A stretch of DNA of 51,018 nucleotides, from positions 1-51,018 of IMG/VR virus record IMGVR_UViG_3300046028_005066; one strand, 5' to 3'. This DNA comes from a virus. The notes under the pieces were generated by a model that did no database searches, was not told where the DNA came from, and saw only the letters and a program-made list of their open reading frames with translations. The position numbers were made by a program, and so were the translations under genes. Every line of letters starts with the position of its first letter. The first letter of the stretch is position 1. Of the stretch, positions 8,968 to 17,667 are shown in pieces.

Positions 8968-11073
8968 ATGGCAGATAATGAAAAACCCTGGATTCCAGGA
9001 GAAGAAAACGAGCGCACTATACCTCCTGTTAGTGTTACGGCCAAAGCGCCTACAGAGGCCGAAAAGGCAGAATATGAGGCAAATTTACCTTGGATACCTG
9101 AAGGTTGGGAAGCTAAAGATGTTGAAGGTGGCACGCCATCTTTTGAAAGTCCTGCCTTAACAACTTTTCTTGAAGGCGGCGTAGGTATGGGCGGCGGCGA
9201 TGAGCTAGCTGCCGGTATTGCCTATACAAAAGCCCGCGCGGCAGGTGCTAGCCATGAAGAAGCTTCATTAGCTGCAGCTAGAAGATTAAAAGCTGATCGT
9301 GAACAACGCCGCCAATATGCTGCTGAAAGCCCTTGGAAAGCCGGCTCATTAGAGTTAGCTGGTGGCATAATTTCAGGTCTTGGCGCCACGGGCGTAGCTA
9401 CTAAAGTAGCACCTCGCCTAATAGAAGCTGCAAAAGAGTCGCCTAGAGCAGCCGCAGCTGTATTAGGCGGTGGTGGTATGGGCCTTACAGGTGTACTTGA
9501 AGGCGAAGGCTGGGAAGATCGTGCAAAGCGCGGTTTAATTGGTGCAACAATTGGCGCACCTTTAGGCCTTGGCATGGATATTGCAGGTGATGTTGCTAAA
9601 ACAGTTTGGAATTACGGCACTCGTGCCATGGGTATTGGCAGTGGTGTTAAATATGCTAATACTGTTATTGCTGATGCATTAAAACGTGCAGGACTTACTG
9701 CAGACCAAGTTAGTGCTAAGCTAGCTCAATATAAAGATAGGCTTTTAACTGCGGCTGATGTAGATGAGCTATTTCAGCAAATTGCTAAAGAAGTATCTAG
9801 TGATACTGGTGTTACGCGTAGACAAGCCTCTAAATTTTTATTAGATCGTGAAGCAAATCGTACTGGCCGCATTGGCCAAGATGTAGATGAGCTAATCCAT
9901 GCTGGCGACTATTATACCGGTCGTGAAGCTGCTATGGCCGCTAAAAAAGCTAATGCTGAGCCTTTATATGAGTCTGCCTTAGGTGTACAACCTGTTATTA
10001 CAGAAGACTTATATAACTTGCTAACAAAAAGCCCATCTATGCGTAAAGCTTTTGAATTAGCCCGCTCTCGCCATCAAGATGAATTTCAAAAAGACTTGCC
10101 TGAATTATTTGTGGAAGTTAAGCCTGGTATTTATGAGCTTAAGACTGCGCCTGATGCGCGTACCTTACATCGTATGAAGCTAGCCTTAGATGATCTTATT
10201 GCTGATAATACTACTCGCAATGCTATTACTGGTGTTAAAACAGGTCAGCTTAATACTGATGGCCGTACATACCAAGGTCTTAAAACCAAGTTATTAAATT
10301 GGATGGACAATAATATTGTTGATGATAAAGGCGCTAAGCTTTATGCCAATGCACGTAGCACCTACGCCGGCGATGCGGCTATTATAGATGCTATGGATCG
10401 CGGCGCTTCATTATATAAGCTGCACCCTAATTCTATTGCGGCAGAATTTAAAAAGCTAGATCCTTCAGAAAGAGATGCCTTCCGTGTTGGTGTAGTTAAA
10501 GCCATTGAAGACAAAATGATGAATAATGCTGAAGGCGCGGCAGCTGTTTATAAAATCTTTGGTAAAACATCAAATAGCAAAGAATATGCACAAATAAAAG
10601 CTATTTTTGATAATCCAGCAGACTTTGAAACATTTAAACAAAGATTGCTTACAGAAATAGACATGGCAGGTACAGAAAAAATAGCTAAAACAAAATTAGC
10701 CTCATCAAACGCTACGCACGTAGAGCGCCCTGAATTTTATCCTGTTACTAAACGCCATTTTATACCACAATACTTTTTAGATGCAATAGCACCTAGCGAA
10801 AAAGAAAAAAACTTAATTTTAGATCGCGTACTAACGCCTTACCCCCAAGGTGCCGCGTTATTAAAAGAAGCTGAGCGCAGTGCAATACAGGGCCCATTAA
10901 GTAAAGCATGGGAATTTACAAGACCTGCACGTTTATTAAATCAGCCTTTAATACCAGGTTCTTATACGGGTGCTCGTGAGCCAAGCGTACCAGAAGAGCA
11001 ACAGCCGTTTGCGTTGCCTACACCGCAGCAAAATGTTTTAGAGGTATTAAAACCTCAGCAATATAGACCTTAA
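8968..11073 (+). CDS. Internal virion / ejection protein
   Basis: 701 residues. The N-terminus is acidic and Pro-rich with two similar PWIP segments (residues 7-10 and about 41-44). A Gly/Ala-rich hydrophobic zone (about 70-215) could insert in membranes, and the rest is long charged helices. It follows the previous gene by two bases and is the last rightward gene of this block. Its TAA shares the palindrome TTAA (11070-11073) with the stop of the convergent leftward gene. Function is inferred from position and composition. Confidence 0.6.
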   Translation: MADNEKPWIPGEENERTIPPVSVTAKAPTEAEKAEYEANLPWIPEGWEAKDVEGGTPSFESPALTTFLEGGVGMGGGDELAAGIAYTKARAAGASHEEASLAAARRLKADREQRRQYAAESPWKAGSLELAGGIISGLGATGVATKVAPRLIEAAKESPRAAAAVLGGGGMGLTGVLEGEGWEDRAKRGLIGATIGAPLGLGMDIAGDVAKTVWNYGTRAMGIGSGVKYANTVIADALKRAGLTADQVSAKLAQYKDRLLTAADVDELFQQIAKEVSSDTGVTRRQASKFLLDREANRTGRIGQDVDELIHAGDYYTGREAAMAAKKANAEPLYESALGVQPVITEDLYNLLTKSPSMRKAFELARSRHQDEFQKDLPELFVEVKPGIYELKTAPDARTLHRMKLALDDLIADNTTRNAITGVKTGQLNTDGRTYQGLKTKLLNWMDNNIVDDKGAKLYANARSTYAGDAAIIDAMDRGASLYKLHPNSIAAEFKKLDPSERDAFRVGVVKAIEDKMMNNAEGAAAVYKIFGKTSNSKEYAQIKAIFDNPADFETFKQRLLTEIDMAGTEKIAKTKLASSNATHVERPEFYPVTKRHFIPQYFLDAIAPSEKEKNLILDRVLTPYPQGAALLKEAERSAIQGPLSKAWEFTRPARLLNQPLIPGSYTGAREPSVPEEQQPFALPTPQQNVLEVLKPQQYRP

Positions 11074-11441
11074 AGTATTTTACTATAATCAGGGCCTACC
11101 CAACCGGCAGGTTTAATAACGTCATGCTTAGAACCTCGCTTGCTACCTTCGCCGTTTGGGCCTGCCTTTACTTTGCGCATATTACATGCATGTACTTCAT
11201 CCCACGCCGCTTGAAAGGGCAACCCTTGGAGATACGCCGTACCTAGCGCTACGTATACTAAATCAACTAAAGCATCTAACTGCCCGGCTAAATCATTTTT
11301 AGTGGCAGCTAAAAGATACTCATCTAGCTCTTCCTGCATAAACTTAATACGAAAATTTGATAGTATTACTGGCAAATTAGTAGGCCCACCGTTATAGTCT
11401 AAACCAAATTTTTCATGAAATTCTTTTATATCATTAAGCAT
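11070..11441 (-). CDS. MazG-like NTP pyrophosphohydrolase
   Basis: 123 residues of the all-alpha NTP pyrophosphohydrolase superfamily (MazG/PRA-PH type). The metal-binding pattern is visible: EELDEY (E37, E38, E41) in the first helix and DALVDLVYV (D56, D60) in the next. Such enzymes split dNTPs or NTPs to the monophosphate and pyrophosphate. With a dCMP deaminase and a dCMP-type ThyA relative upstream in the same operon, a dCTPase activity supplying dCMP is possible, but this is inference. AGGAG lies 5 nt before the ATG. It is the last leftward gene, meeting a rightward gene tail to tail. Confidence 0.8.
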   Translation of the reverse strand: MLNDIKEFHEKFGLDYNGGPTNLPVILSNFRIKFMQEELDEYLLAATKNDLAGQLDALVDLVYVALGTAYLQGLPFQAAWDEVHACNMRKVKAGPNGEGSKRGSKHDVIKPAGWVGPDYSKIL

Positions 11442-11449
11442 TTTAACTC

Positions 11450-13492
11450 CTAGAATTTTTGTAAATGCATTTCAGGTGGGAACACGCCGTCTACATATTC
11501 TGCAATATCTTTAGGTGGCATGTGCAACCATTTTTTATGGTTACGTAAAATATAAAATCGTTGCTTACCAAAAGACACTGAAGGAATAGGCCCTACTGTC
11601 TTTAAACCAAAGCGACTTAGCTCGCGGCCTAAGCCATTAGGTGTTACGCGAGTTGTGTTTTGGGGATCATACAACCATTTTAAATGTTTATTAAGCACTA
11701 AGTCTAAGTCTGTCGGTTTGCATTGTAAATACTCCGCCAGGCGATGCAATTCCAATTCTAAATTAGCTAAAAAGAAAGATACCCAGCCGCTTAAATCAGA
11801 TCTTGCGTGATCAACTAATTCATTTTTACTTGCTGTCATAGGGGCAGCTGCTGCGGGATCAAAGGTAGTAGTATCGTAAGCTAGCAAGTATGCAAATAAG
11901 GCTTCACGTCCACCATTTTGAAGCCATGTCATATAGCTTCTATAAAACTCAGGTTCTCTACGTTTTTCTGCTACTGTGCGCCATATAAAAAAGCGGCGGT
12001 CTTGATCATCTAAGAAAAACGCATCAGGGTGGTTACTGGTAAAGTAATAATTAATACAGTCAGGCACTACGTATGTGGGTAAATTTTTCATATTAATCCG
12101 CAGTTGACGTTGCGTAATTAATGCCTTTAATTTATCTGCCTCATGCCGTTTATCAGAGCCTGTAATTTCATCACCTAGTATAAATTGCTTATTAATAGCC
12201 CATTCATTAAATGACGCATGCAATTCTTGATTACCAATTTCACCAAAATTATTGCCGTAAATTTCACCTAGCGTATAGCCTACAAGTGACTTACCTGTAC
12301 CTGTTTCAGGTCCCCACATTACTGCGCTAGTAAATAACTTAGTACCGGGCTTTTGAATAGGGTAAGCAGCCCATTGTTGAAACCAATGCTTACTGTCTAT
12401 ATCATCACCAAATAAAATATCTAGTAAATCTTGCCAAGGGGCTACATCACCTTCTATTGGCGCACAACCCCAGCCACGCCAAGTATTATATTCATTGGCT
12501 TCAGTAATTGTTAACTTGCCAGGTTCATAAGTTACGCATTCAACATCTAAGCGACTAGCCCATTTTACCCACTCGGCAGCCACACGCACTTCTGTGCGCT
12601 TCATATTACCGTTGCCTGAAGATTGATATTCAATTACATTATGATTGGCCATAAGGCCATTAATGAAAGAGTCCCGCTTTAATCGGCGCGCTGTTGCTAA
12701 TTCAATTACTAAGTCTTGGTCCATTACATAAGCATAGCGTGTATTAATTTCAGCCATGCGATCACCTAAATCAATGCTTCGAACTTCAGCTAACACTGAT
12801 TGTAAATCACCGCCATTAATTAAAAAGTCATCAAGGCCTTGCTTTTCACCAGTAATAGTAGGTGGCAATGTTGCCAGCTTAGGTATTGCACCTTGCGCTA
12901 ATAAGGCTTTAGCTAATGCAATTTCGGCGCGTGCAACATTAGGATTAGTGGCCGCATCGGAGTCAAATACAATAGTAACTACTCGACCGCGCCAATCTAT
13001 TTGTGGTAAGGGCTCAAGTAAAGGTATTTGGCGCTTAGCACTAGACCAAACAGACACACCACCTAGCGCTAGGCAGCTGTAGCCCATTTTTGCAGCGCAT
13101 GCAGCCTTTAGCTCGCCTTCAGTTATTAAAATATCTTCCGTTGGCCGTTGTGCAATATCTGCCCATGGAATTATAGGCGGTAGGTATACTTCATTTAATG
13201 ATTTAGGTTCTTGTGCATAGCGCTGTGGCTTTGCTATTTGGGCGGCAAATCCGCTAGGCTGTGCTAAATATCGTATGCGATAAAAACTTGTTTGATTGCC
13301 GTCAATATCAAAGTAAGGTATTTTAAAGCCTTTTACTTTGGTAAATGAGTTATGTAACGTGGCGCAATCGGCTACAAATGTCAGCCCTAGCACTGCTGCA
13401 TCAGCTAAATCTAACCCCGAAGAGCTTAATTTAGTAGTGAATGCGGCATCGCTCTGCGCTTGCGGCGCAGCTACTTGTGCTTTAATTGCCAT
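11450..13492 (-). CDS. Primase-helicase (Toprim/DUF3854 plus SF3-like helicase)
   Basis: 680 residues. The N-terminal Toprim-like half shows ILITEGELKAACAA (Glu125) and VVTIVFDSDA (Asp177, Asp179), the metal-binding acids of DUF3854/Toprim primase domains. The C-terminal half is a superfamily 3/D5-type helicase: Walker A GPETGTGKS near residue 395, Walker B FILGDEI, a YYFTSNHPDAF sensor block and a DRRFFIW arginine-finger region. It should unwind and prime phage DNA beside the family A polymerase. GAGG precedes the ATG by 4 nt. The domain order resembles other bifunctional replication proteins of phages and plasmids. Confidence 0.85.
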   Translation of the reverse strand: MAIKAQVAAPQAQSDAAFTTKLSSSGLDLADAAVLGLTFVADCATLHNSFTKVKGFKIPYFDIDGNQTSFYRIRYLAQPSGFAAQIAKPQRYAQEPKSLNEVYLPPIIPWADIAQRPTEDILITEGELKAACAAKMGYSCLALGGVSVWSSAKRQIPLLEPLPQIDWRGRVVTIVFDSDAATNPNVARAEIALAKALLAQGAIPKLATLPPTITGEKQGLDDFLINGGDLQSVLAEVRSIDLGDRMAEINTRYAYVMDQDLVIELATARRLKRDSFINGLMANHNVIEYQSSGNGNMKRTEVRVAAEWVKWASRLDVECVTYEPGKLTITEANEYNTWRGWGCAPIEGDVAPWQDLLDILFGDDIDSKHWFQQWAAYPIQKPGTKLFTSAVMWGPETGTGKSLVGYTLGEIYGNNFGEIGNQELHASFNEWAINKQFILGDEITGSDKRHEADKLKALITQRQLRINMKNLPTYVVPDCINYYFTSNHPDAFFLDDQDRRFFIWRTVAEKRREPEFYRSYMTWLQNGGREALFAYLLAYDTTTFDPAAAAPMTASKNELVDHARSDLSGWVSFFLANLELELHRLAEYLQCKPTDLDLVLNKHLKWLYDPQNTTRVTPNGLGRELSRFGLKTVGPIPSVSFGKQRFYILRNHKKWLHMPPKDIAEYVDGVFPPEMHLQKF

Positions 13493-13508
13493 ACAACCTC
13501 GTTATTAT

Positions 13509-13907
13509 TTATTTATTATTAATTACTAATTGCGGCTTAGGTCTAAAGTTTAAGCCTTCAATTAGAACGTCTACTAACATTTTATTTTGAACATACGTAT
13601 ATGACATTTCAGGCGCATATCTACGTGTAGGTCCAGTTTTTTCTTTAATATCGTATGTCTTGTAATATAGTGTTTTAGCTAAATTTTGTAACTGCTTATG
13701 CTTAAGTCTTACGTACTTAAATTTCATACAATCTTGCGCAAATTGGCGGCCTTCGGGCGTTTTAGCAAGCCATTCTGCTTGACTAACTGGCGGTTGAGGC
13801 GGTTGCAATGGTGCGCGAGGTATTACTTTAGCTTTTGCCAAAGCTCTAATGTGCTCTGCAAATTCTTCAGATACTGTAATGCTTATTTTAACTTCTTTTA
13901 ATGACAT
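13509..13907 (-). CDS. Unknown protein of the replication operon
   Basis: 132 residues from the preferred ATG at 13907 (MSLKEVKISITVS), which has an AGAGA site upstream; a longer reading from 13943 would run further into the deaminase gene. The N-terminus looks like a short beta-helix segment (ISITVSEEFAEHIRALAKAK). A Pro-rich linker and a basic region (KYVRLKHKQLQNLAKTLYYK) follow. No known domain recognised. It overlaps the end of the dCMP deaminase gene by about 20 nt and precedes the primase-helicase, suggesting a replication accessory role. Confidence 0.65.
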   Translation of the reverse strand: MSLKEVKISITVSEEFAEHIRALAKAKVIPRAPLQPPQPPVSQAEWLAKTPEGRQFAQDCMKFKYVRLKHKQLQNLAKTLYYKTYDIKEKTGPTRRYAPEMSYTYVQNKMLVDVLIEGLNFRPKPQLVINNK

Positions 13908-14337
13908 TGTAATCTCTATATTGCTGCCAATTACGCCCGGCACGTTCCCATAACTCTTGCCCGGTTTGCCCTGTATGATTTTCTAAGAAAACTATACGCT
14001 TACAGGAGGTATTTAAAAGCATTTTTGTGCATCTAATACATGGGCTAAGCGTTACATAAACTGTATCAATAGCCCAAGCATCAGGGCATTGTAATAAAGC
14101 ATTAACCTCTGCGTGCACTGCTTCGCAAGAGTCTTGCCCTGGCGGCAGATCATGCCCTTTACAAGTATGCCCTTCGTTACAATGCCCTAAGCCTGCCGCT
14201 ACACCGTTATAGCCTGTGCCTATAATATGCCCGCGCTCATTTGTAAGCACGCAGCCTACAGCTTTACGTAAGCATGTAGATCGCCCACTTATTACTGCAG
14301 CTAGCTGGCTAAAATACGCATCTTTAGTGGGTCGCAT
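13888..14337 (-). CDS. dCMP deaminase (zinc-dependent)
   Basis: 149 residues from the ATG at 14337, which shares an A with the stop of the upstream ThyA-like gene (TAATG); an earlier ATG at 14370 lies inside that gene and is unlikely. The catalytic zinc site is HAEVNAL (His75, Glu77) with SPCIRC (Cys100, Cys103). Additional Cys/His residues (Cys22, Cys53, Cys59, His62, Cys71) resemble the second zinc site of T4-type enzymes. The usual reaction is dCMP to dUMP. T4-type dCMP deaminases are also known to accept 5-methyl-dCMP, which matters given the neighbouring enzyme. Confidence 0.9.
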   Translation of the reverse strand: MRPTKDAYFSQLAAVISGRSTCLRKAVGCVLTNERGHIIGTGYNGVAAGLGHCNEGHTCKGHDLPPGQDSCEAVHAEVNALLQCPDAWAIDTVYVTLSPCIRCTKMLLNTSCKRIVFLENHTGQTGQELWERAGRNWQQYRDYNVIKRS

Positions 14338-15143
14338 TATACGGACATTTCCGCTGAAATTGCAGGCCAAGGCTCATAGTTTTCTAAAGTAATATCCTCC
14401 ATAGTTAGTTCAAACATACTCTTTTTAGCCAACTTTAATGTAGGTAATTTTTTAGGCTTACGTGATAGCAATTCCGTTACCTGGTTTATATGGTTTAGAT
14501 AAATATGTGCATCACCTAATTGGAAAATTAAATATCGTGGATCTAAACCTACTTCTTGCGCTAGCATTGATAAAAGCACTGCGTAGCTTGCTACGTCAAA
14601 AGGCATACCTAAAAATAAGTCTACTGATCGCATGTCTACTCTTAAATCAAGGTGTTCATTTGACACATAGCATTGAAACAAAATATGACACGGTGGTAAG
14701 CACATTTGATCTAACTCTGCAGGTTGCCAAGCCGTAACTATATGACGCCGGCTATATGGATCGGCTTTTAAGTTAGCTATTAAGTCTGCCAATTGATCAA
14801 CTACATACCTAGTACCTTGCCATGCCCGCCATTGCACACCATAAATGCGGCCTAAGTCACCAGGAACTTGCGGGGACCAATAAGGGGCACTAGCGTTAGC
14901 ATCCCAAATTTTGACGCCCAGTTTATGAAAGTCTTCAATGTTGCTTTTGCCATGTATAAAGCATAGCAGCTCGCCAACTACCTGCTTAAAAGCTAAGCGC
15001 TTAGAGGTAGTAGCAGGAAAGCCATCGCGTAAATCAAAAGTTACTTGCGCGCCAAATACTGAAATAGTGCCAGTACCTGTACGATCCTTGCGCACTAAGC
15101 CTGTATCACGTACACGCTTAATTAATTCTAAGTAAGGTATCAT
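14337..15143 (-). CDS. ThyA-family dCMP/dUMP methyltransferase, Asp at specificity site
   Basis: 268 residues, full length for thymidylate synthase. Motifs: RTGTGT (21-26), GRIYGVQWRAW (98-108), DPYSRRH (128-134), catalytic Cys152 in LPPCHILFQCYV, phosphate-binding Arg172, Asp175, and GDAHIYLNH with His213 and Tyr215. At the position that is Asn177 in E. coli ThyA (PFNIASYA) this protein has Asp183 (PFDVASYA). In Lactobacillus casei ThyA (N229D) and T4 dCMP hydroxymethylase, Asp here gives preference for dCMP. The retained Trp and C-terminal tail (YEPWPAISAEMSV) favour methyl transfer over hydroxymethylation. Substrate is therefore inferred as dCMP. It starts in an ATGA overlap. Confidence 0.88.
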   Translation of the reverse strand: MIPYLELIKRVRDTGLVRKDRTGTGTISVFGAQVTFDLRDGFPATTSKRLAFKQVVGELLCFIHGKSNIEDFHKLGVKIWDANASAPYWSPQVPGDLGRIYGVQWRAWQGTRYVVDQLADLIANLKADPYSRRHIVTAWQPAELDQMCLPPCHILFQCYVSNEHLDLRVDMRSVDLFLGMPFDVASYAVLLSMLAQEVGLDPRYLIFQLGDAHIYLNHINQVTELLSRKPKKLPTLKLAKKSMFELTMEDITLENYEPWPAISAEMSV

Positions 15144-15409
15144 GCTTGCTCAACCTTAAGACGATTTAATACAAGCGTGCAGTAACCTATAATGTCTACA
15201 TAGTGATCTAGCTCATTTGGGTTGCCACATAATATGCGTGCCATTTTATGTGCTACCATGTCAAGGCACTCTTTTTGATCCATGTCTAACTCAACCCAAT
15301 TGGGTGAGTCACGCATATTATCTTTTAGCACTTGTGATGTATAGCTACTTACCTCAAAAGAGCCATGTGTTTTCTTACGCTCATCTAAGATGTTTTGAAT
15401 GTCAGTCAT
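15140..15409 (-). CDS. DUF6378-like protein
   Basis: 89 residues beginning IQNILDERKKTHGSF and containing MDQKECLDMVAHKMARIL and a GNPNELDHYVDIIGYC segment, the pattern I recall as DUF6378, a small helical phage family of unknown role. The acidic helices recall MazG-like folds, but the full metal-binding set is not clear. GAGG lies upstream of the ATG, which overlaps the previous stop (ATGA), and its own stop overlaps the ThyA-like start. Its position hints at nucleotide metabolism. Confidence 0.75.
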   Translation of the reverse strand: MTDIQNILDERKKTHGSFEVSSYTSQVLKDNMRDSPNWVELDMDQKECLDMVAHKMARILCGNPNELDHYVDIIGYCTLVLNRLKVEQA

Positions 15410-15966
15410 TTAGCACCTCGTTTAATATCTGCACGGTACCAGTTTAAGCTTGCAGTAGTTGTTTTAGCGTCCGGCCATTTAGCACGTACAGCTGTAAGAA
15501 TTTCATCGTTTGATTTGCTTTCTTTAATTAGCGCAACGCAAAATGCGCCAATGCCAAGGCCTCTAGGCTTAGCTTCTGTAGGTGGCTTAGCTGCCTTAGC
15601 TTTAGCAGCTTTTTCTGCTTTTTTATCAGCTACTTCTTGCTGTGATGGGGTAGGCGCTTCTGATGCTTTTGCGGCTAAGGTTTTTGCCTCAGCTGTTGTT
15701 GCTGTTGCCATAATAATCTCCTTAAGTTTTTGAATTACAGGTAGGTTGTGCATATAAGCACGTTGGGCTAACTTTAAAAATGATACTGCGGCATCCGATA
15801 CAGAGCTAGGCACTTCTGTATCAAATTCTTTATTAAAAGCAGGTGTTGATAGTTTACTTAGCACTATGCCTACAGCTTGCGCTTCTATAAATTGCGTAAC
15901 TTTAGCCGTTTGCTGAATGCGGAGGACAATGTGCCTATTATAATTTCTTAATACTGCGTATTGCAT
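15406..15966 (-). CDS. Two-part early protein with internal start; C-terminal WY-type domain
   Basis: 186 residues from the ATG at 15966 (GGAAG upstream), the first gene after promoter A. Residues 1-85 form one helical unit. In frame at Met86 (15711) lies a perfect internal Shine-Dalgarno, AAGGAG, 6 nt before an ATG, so a 101-residue shorter product is likely made as well, or two genes have fused. Residues 90-130 are an Ala/Lys-rich linker. The C-terminal domain (LGIGAFCVALIK to KTTTASLNWYRADIKRG) is paralogous to the C-terminus of the protein at 30038-30406. It may bind nucleic acid; function is not known. Confidence 0.75.
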   Translation of the reverse strand: MQYAVLRNYNRHIVLRIQQTAKVTQFIEAQAVGIVLSKLSTPAFNKEFDTEVPSSVSDAAVSFLKLAQRAYMHNLPVIQKLKEIIMATATTAEAKTLAAKASEAPTPSQQEVADKKAEKAAKAKAAKPPTEAKPRGLGIGAFCVALIKESKSNDEILTAVRAKWPDAKTTTASLNWYRADIKRGAK

Positions 15967-15979
15967 GACGCTTCCTTTA

Positions 15980-16033
15980 GTCAGTCGTTATTCGACGATA
16001 ATTAATTATACTGTATGCGCATAAACATGTACA
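15980..16033 (-). promoter_or_regulatory. Early promoter A with 5'-terminal hairpin leader
   Basis: Leftward: TGTACA (16028-16033), 17 bp, perfect TATAAT (16005-16010). The predicted transcript starts at A15999 with AUC, then stem GUCG/CGAC with loop AAUAA, then UGAC (ending at 15980), then GGAAG and the ATG at 15966. One of six modules with the same plan (others at 22130, 25803, 27251, 28278 and 30425). Confidence 0.8.
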
Positions 16034-16036
16034 TAA

Positions 16037-17392
16037 CTATGCATTCCAATAATCAGCTAATGCCGTTAGCAATGATTGTTGCTGCTTATCTTTTTTAGCC
16101 ACTATTGCCAGCACTGCAGTATCAATAGTTTTATTAGCCACTAAATGGTAAACAAATACGCGCTGTGATTGCCCTTGGCGGTATACACGTGCAATAAATT
16201 GTTCATAAGTTTCTAAATTATATGTTAACGTAAACCAACAAATAGCGCTGCCACCCTGCTGTAAATTTACACCATGCGAAATAGCACCACTTTGGGCAAG
16301 CAATAACGGTATTTCACCACGGTTCCATGCATCTATAATATCAGCGCCTTGTTTTGTAGTCATACCACCGCCAATAATTGGTAGCTTACCACCAAAGGCT
16401 GCATTAATTGCGCTAGCCTCATGTGTATATTCATATGCTACTAATAATGGCTGGCCTTCTAATTCCTCTACTAAATCTTGCAGTGCTTCAACCTTAGCAC
16501 TATGAATAATATGTATATCACCATGCTCATCATATACAGAGCCCGAGGCAATTTGCCTGCATTTACCTGCTGCCACTGCTGCATTGACCGCGGTTACTTT
16601 ACCCTCCTGCACTTCAATTTGCAGTTTTTTCTCCATTTGCAAGTATTGCAATTGAGCTTCTTCGGGCAAGTCTACTACTATATTAACCTTAATTAATTCA
16701 GGCATATCAAGGTAGTCTTCTGCGGCCATACGCATAACACGCGGCGCAAGCAATTGCTGTATTTGTGTTGCGGCATTTGGTTTTAGCTTCCATTCATATC
16801 CGCCAAAACCTGTTTGAAAGAAATATAAATCCCGATAGTGCGATATAAATGGGCCAAACGTAGCACCTTGATCCATGCAAAATACTTGGCCAAATAAATC
16901 AAGCAAGCTATTGGCCGCCGGTGAGCCTGTTAAAATATAGCGGCGTTTAAACTTGCTGAGCATCTTTTTAAGCGTTTTAAAGCGTTGTGTATTAGTATGC
17001 TTTAGCTTTGAGCTTTCATCAATAACAAGCACATCAAACATAGGCGCATGCCTTGTAGCAGCCTCCAGCCATTTTAAGCCTTCATAATTCATAACATAAA
17101 TATCATGGTCCTCAGCTAGCACCTTAGCTTTATTTGCGCCATGTAAAATACCTACTGATAAATGCTGAAACTCATCCCACTTTTGTCCTTCAGCTGGCCA
17201 TGTAGAATAGCATACTCGCAAGGGTGCTAGCACTAGCATTTTTTTTACCAGCTTCTTAGCACGTAGCACTTCAAAGGCAGCAAAAGTAATACTTGTTTTA
17301 CCTAACCCTGGCGATAAAAATAGCCCTGCGCATGCTCTTTCAAGTATAAATTTAATAGCGCGCTCTTGATACTTATGCGGGGTGAATTTCAT
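16037..17392 (-). CDS. SNF2-type superfamily 2 helicase
   Basis: 451 residues. Motif I is SPGLGKT (27-33), motif II is VIDESS (Asp125, Glu126), YILTGSP is motif III, and the C-terminal RecA lobe ends with the SNF2-like QFIARVYRQGQ block near residue 400. This is the compact SNF2/DEAD-like helicase common in phage replication modules, an ATP-driven translocase on DNA. It overlaps the upstream VRR-NUC gene by 20 nt; the pair recurs in phages and may act as a helicase-nuclease. Its stop lies only 4 bp from the -35 of promoter A, so transcription probably reads through into that operon. Confidence 0.88.
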   Translation of the reverse strand: MKFTPHKYQERAIKFILERACAGLFLSPGLGKTSITFAAFEVLRAKKLVKKMLVLAPLRVCYSTWPAEGQKWDEFQHLSVGILHGANKAKVLAEDHDIYVMNYEGLKWLEAATRHAPMFDVLVIDESSKLKHTNTQRFKTLKKMLSKFKRRYILTGSPAANSLLDLFGQVFCMDQGATFGPFISHYRDLYFFQTGFGGYEWKLKPNAATQIQQLLAPRVMRMAAEDYLDMPELIKVNIVVDLPEEAQLQYLQMEKKLQIEVQEGKVTAVNAAVAAGKCRQIASGSVYDEHGDIHIIHSAKVEALQDLVEELEGQPLLVAYEYTHEASAINAAFGGKLPIIGGGMTTKQGADIIDAWNRGEIPLLLAQSGAISHGVNLQQGGSAICWFTLTYNLETYEQFIARVYRQGQSQRVFVYHLVANKTIDTAVLAIVAKKDKQQQSLLTALADYWNA

Positions 17393-17663
17393 TATGATCC
17401 TTTAATACTTTAAATGCGGCATCAAAGCCATAACAAACGTGCACTTCAGCCTCATGCTTACGCAGCTCTTCAATAGCATTTTTCTGCGCTTCAGATAGCA
17501 CACCCTTATCCGTCTTTAACTCTACCCAAATATATCGGCCTTTATTAGTTACAACCAATCTATCCGGGTAGCCCCGTCTGCCAATAACATTTTGCTTAAG
17601 GCAAAGCCAGCCAAGCTTTTTACACTCTTTAAGAAACTTAGCCTCAATTTGCTTTTCTAGCAT
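17373..17663 (-). CDS. VRR-NUC domain nuclease
   Basis: 96 residues, the whole length of a standalone VRR-NUC (PD-(D/E)XK fold). The catalytic pattern is GYPDRLV (Asp34) followed by IWVELKT (Glu48, Lys50). Such enzymes cut branched or structured DNA. It ends inside the start of the SNF2-type helicase gene and follows a 28-residue membrane-peptide gene by four bases. Confidence 0.88.
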   Translation of the reverse strand: MLEKQIEAKFLKECKKLGWLCLKQNVIGRRGYPDRLVVTNKGRYIWVELKTDKGVLSEAQKNAIEELRKHEAEVHVCYGFDAAFKVLKDHNEIHPA

Positions 17664-17667
17664 ATGG

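Noticed and set aside
14338-14370. Longer start for the dCMP deaminase
   Set aside because: The extra codons overlap the end of the ThyA-like gene, and the TAATG-coupled start at 14337 gives the usual family N-terminus.
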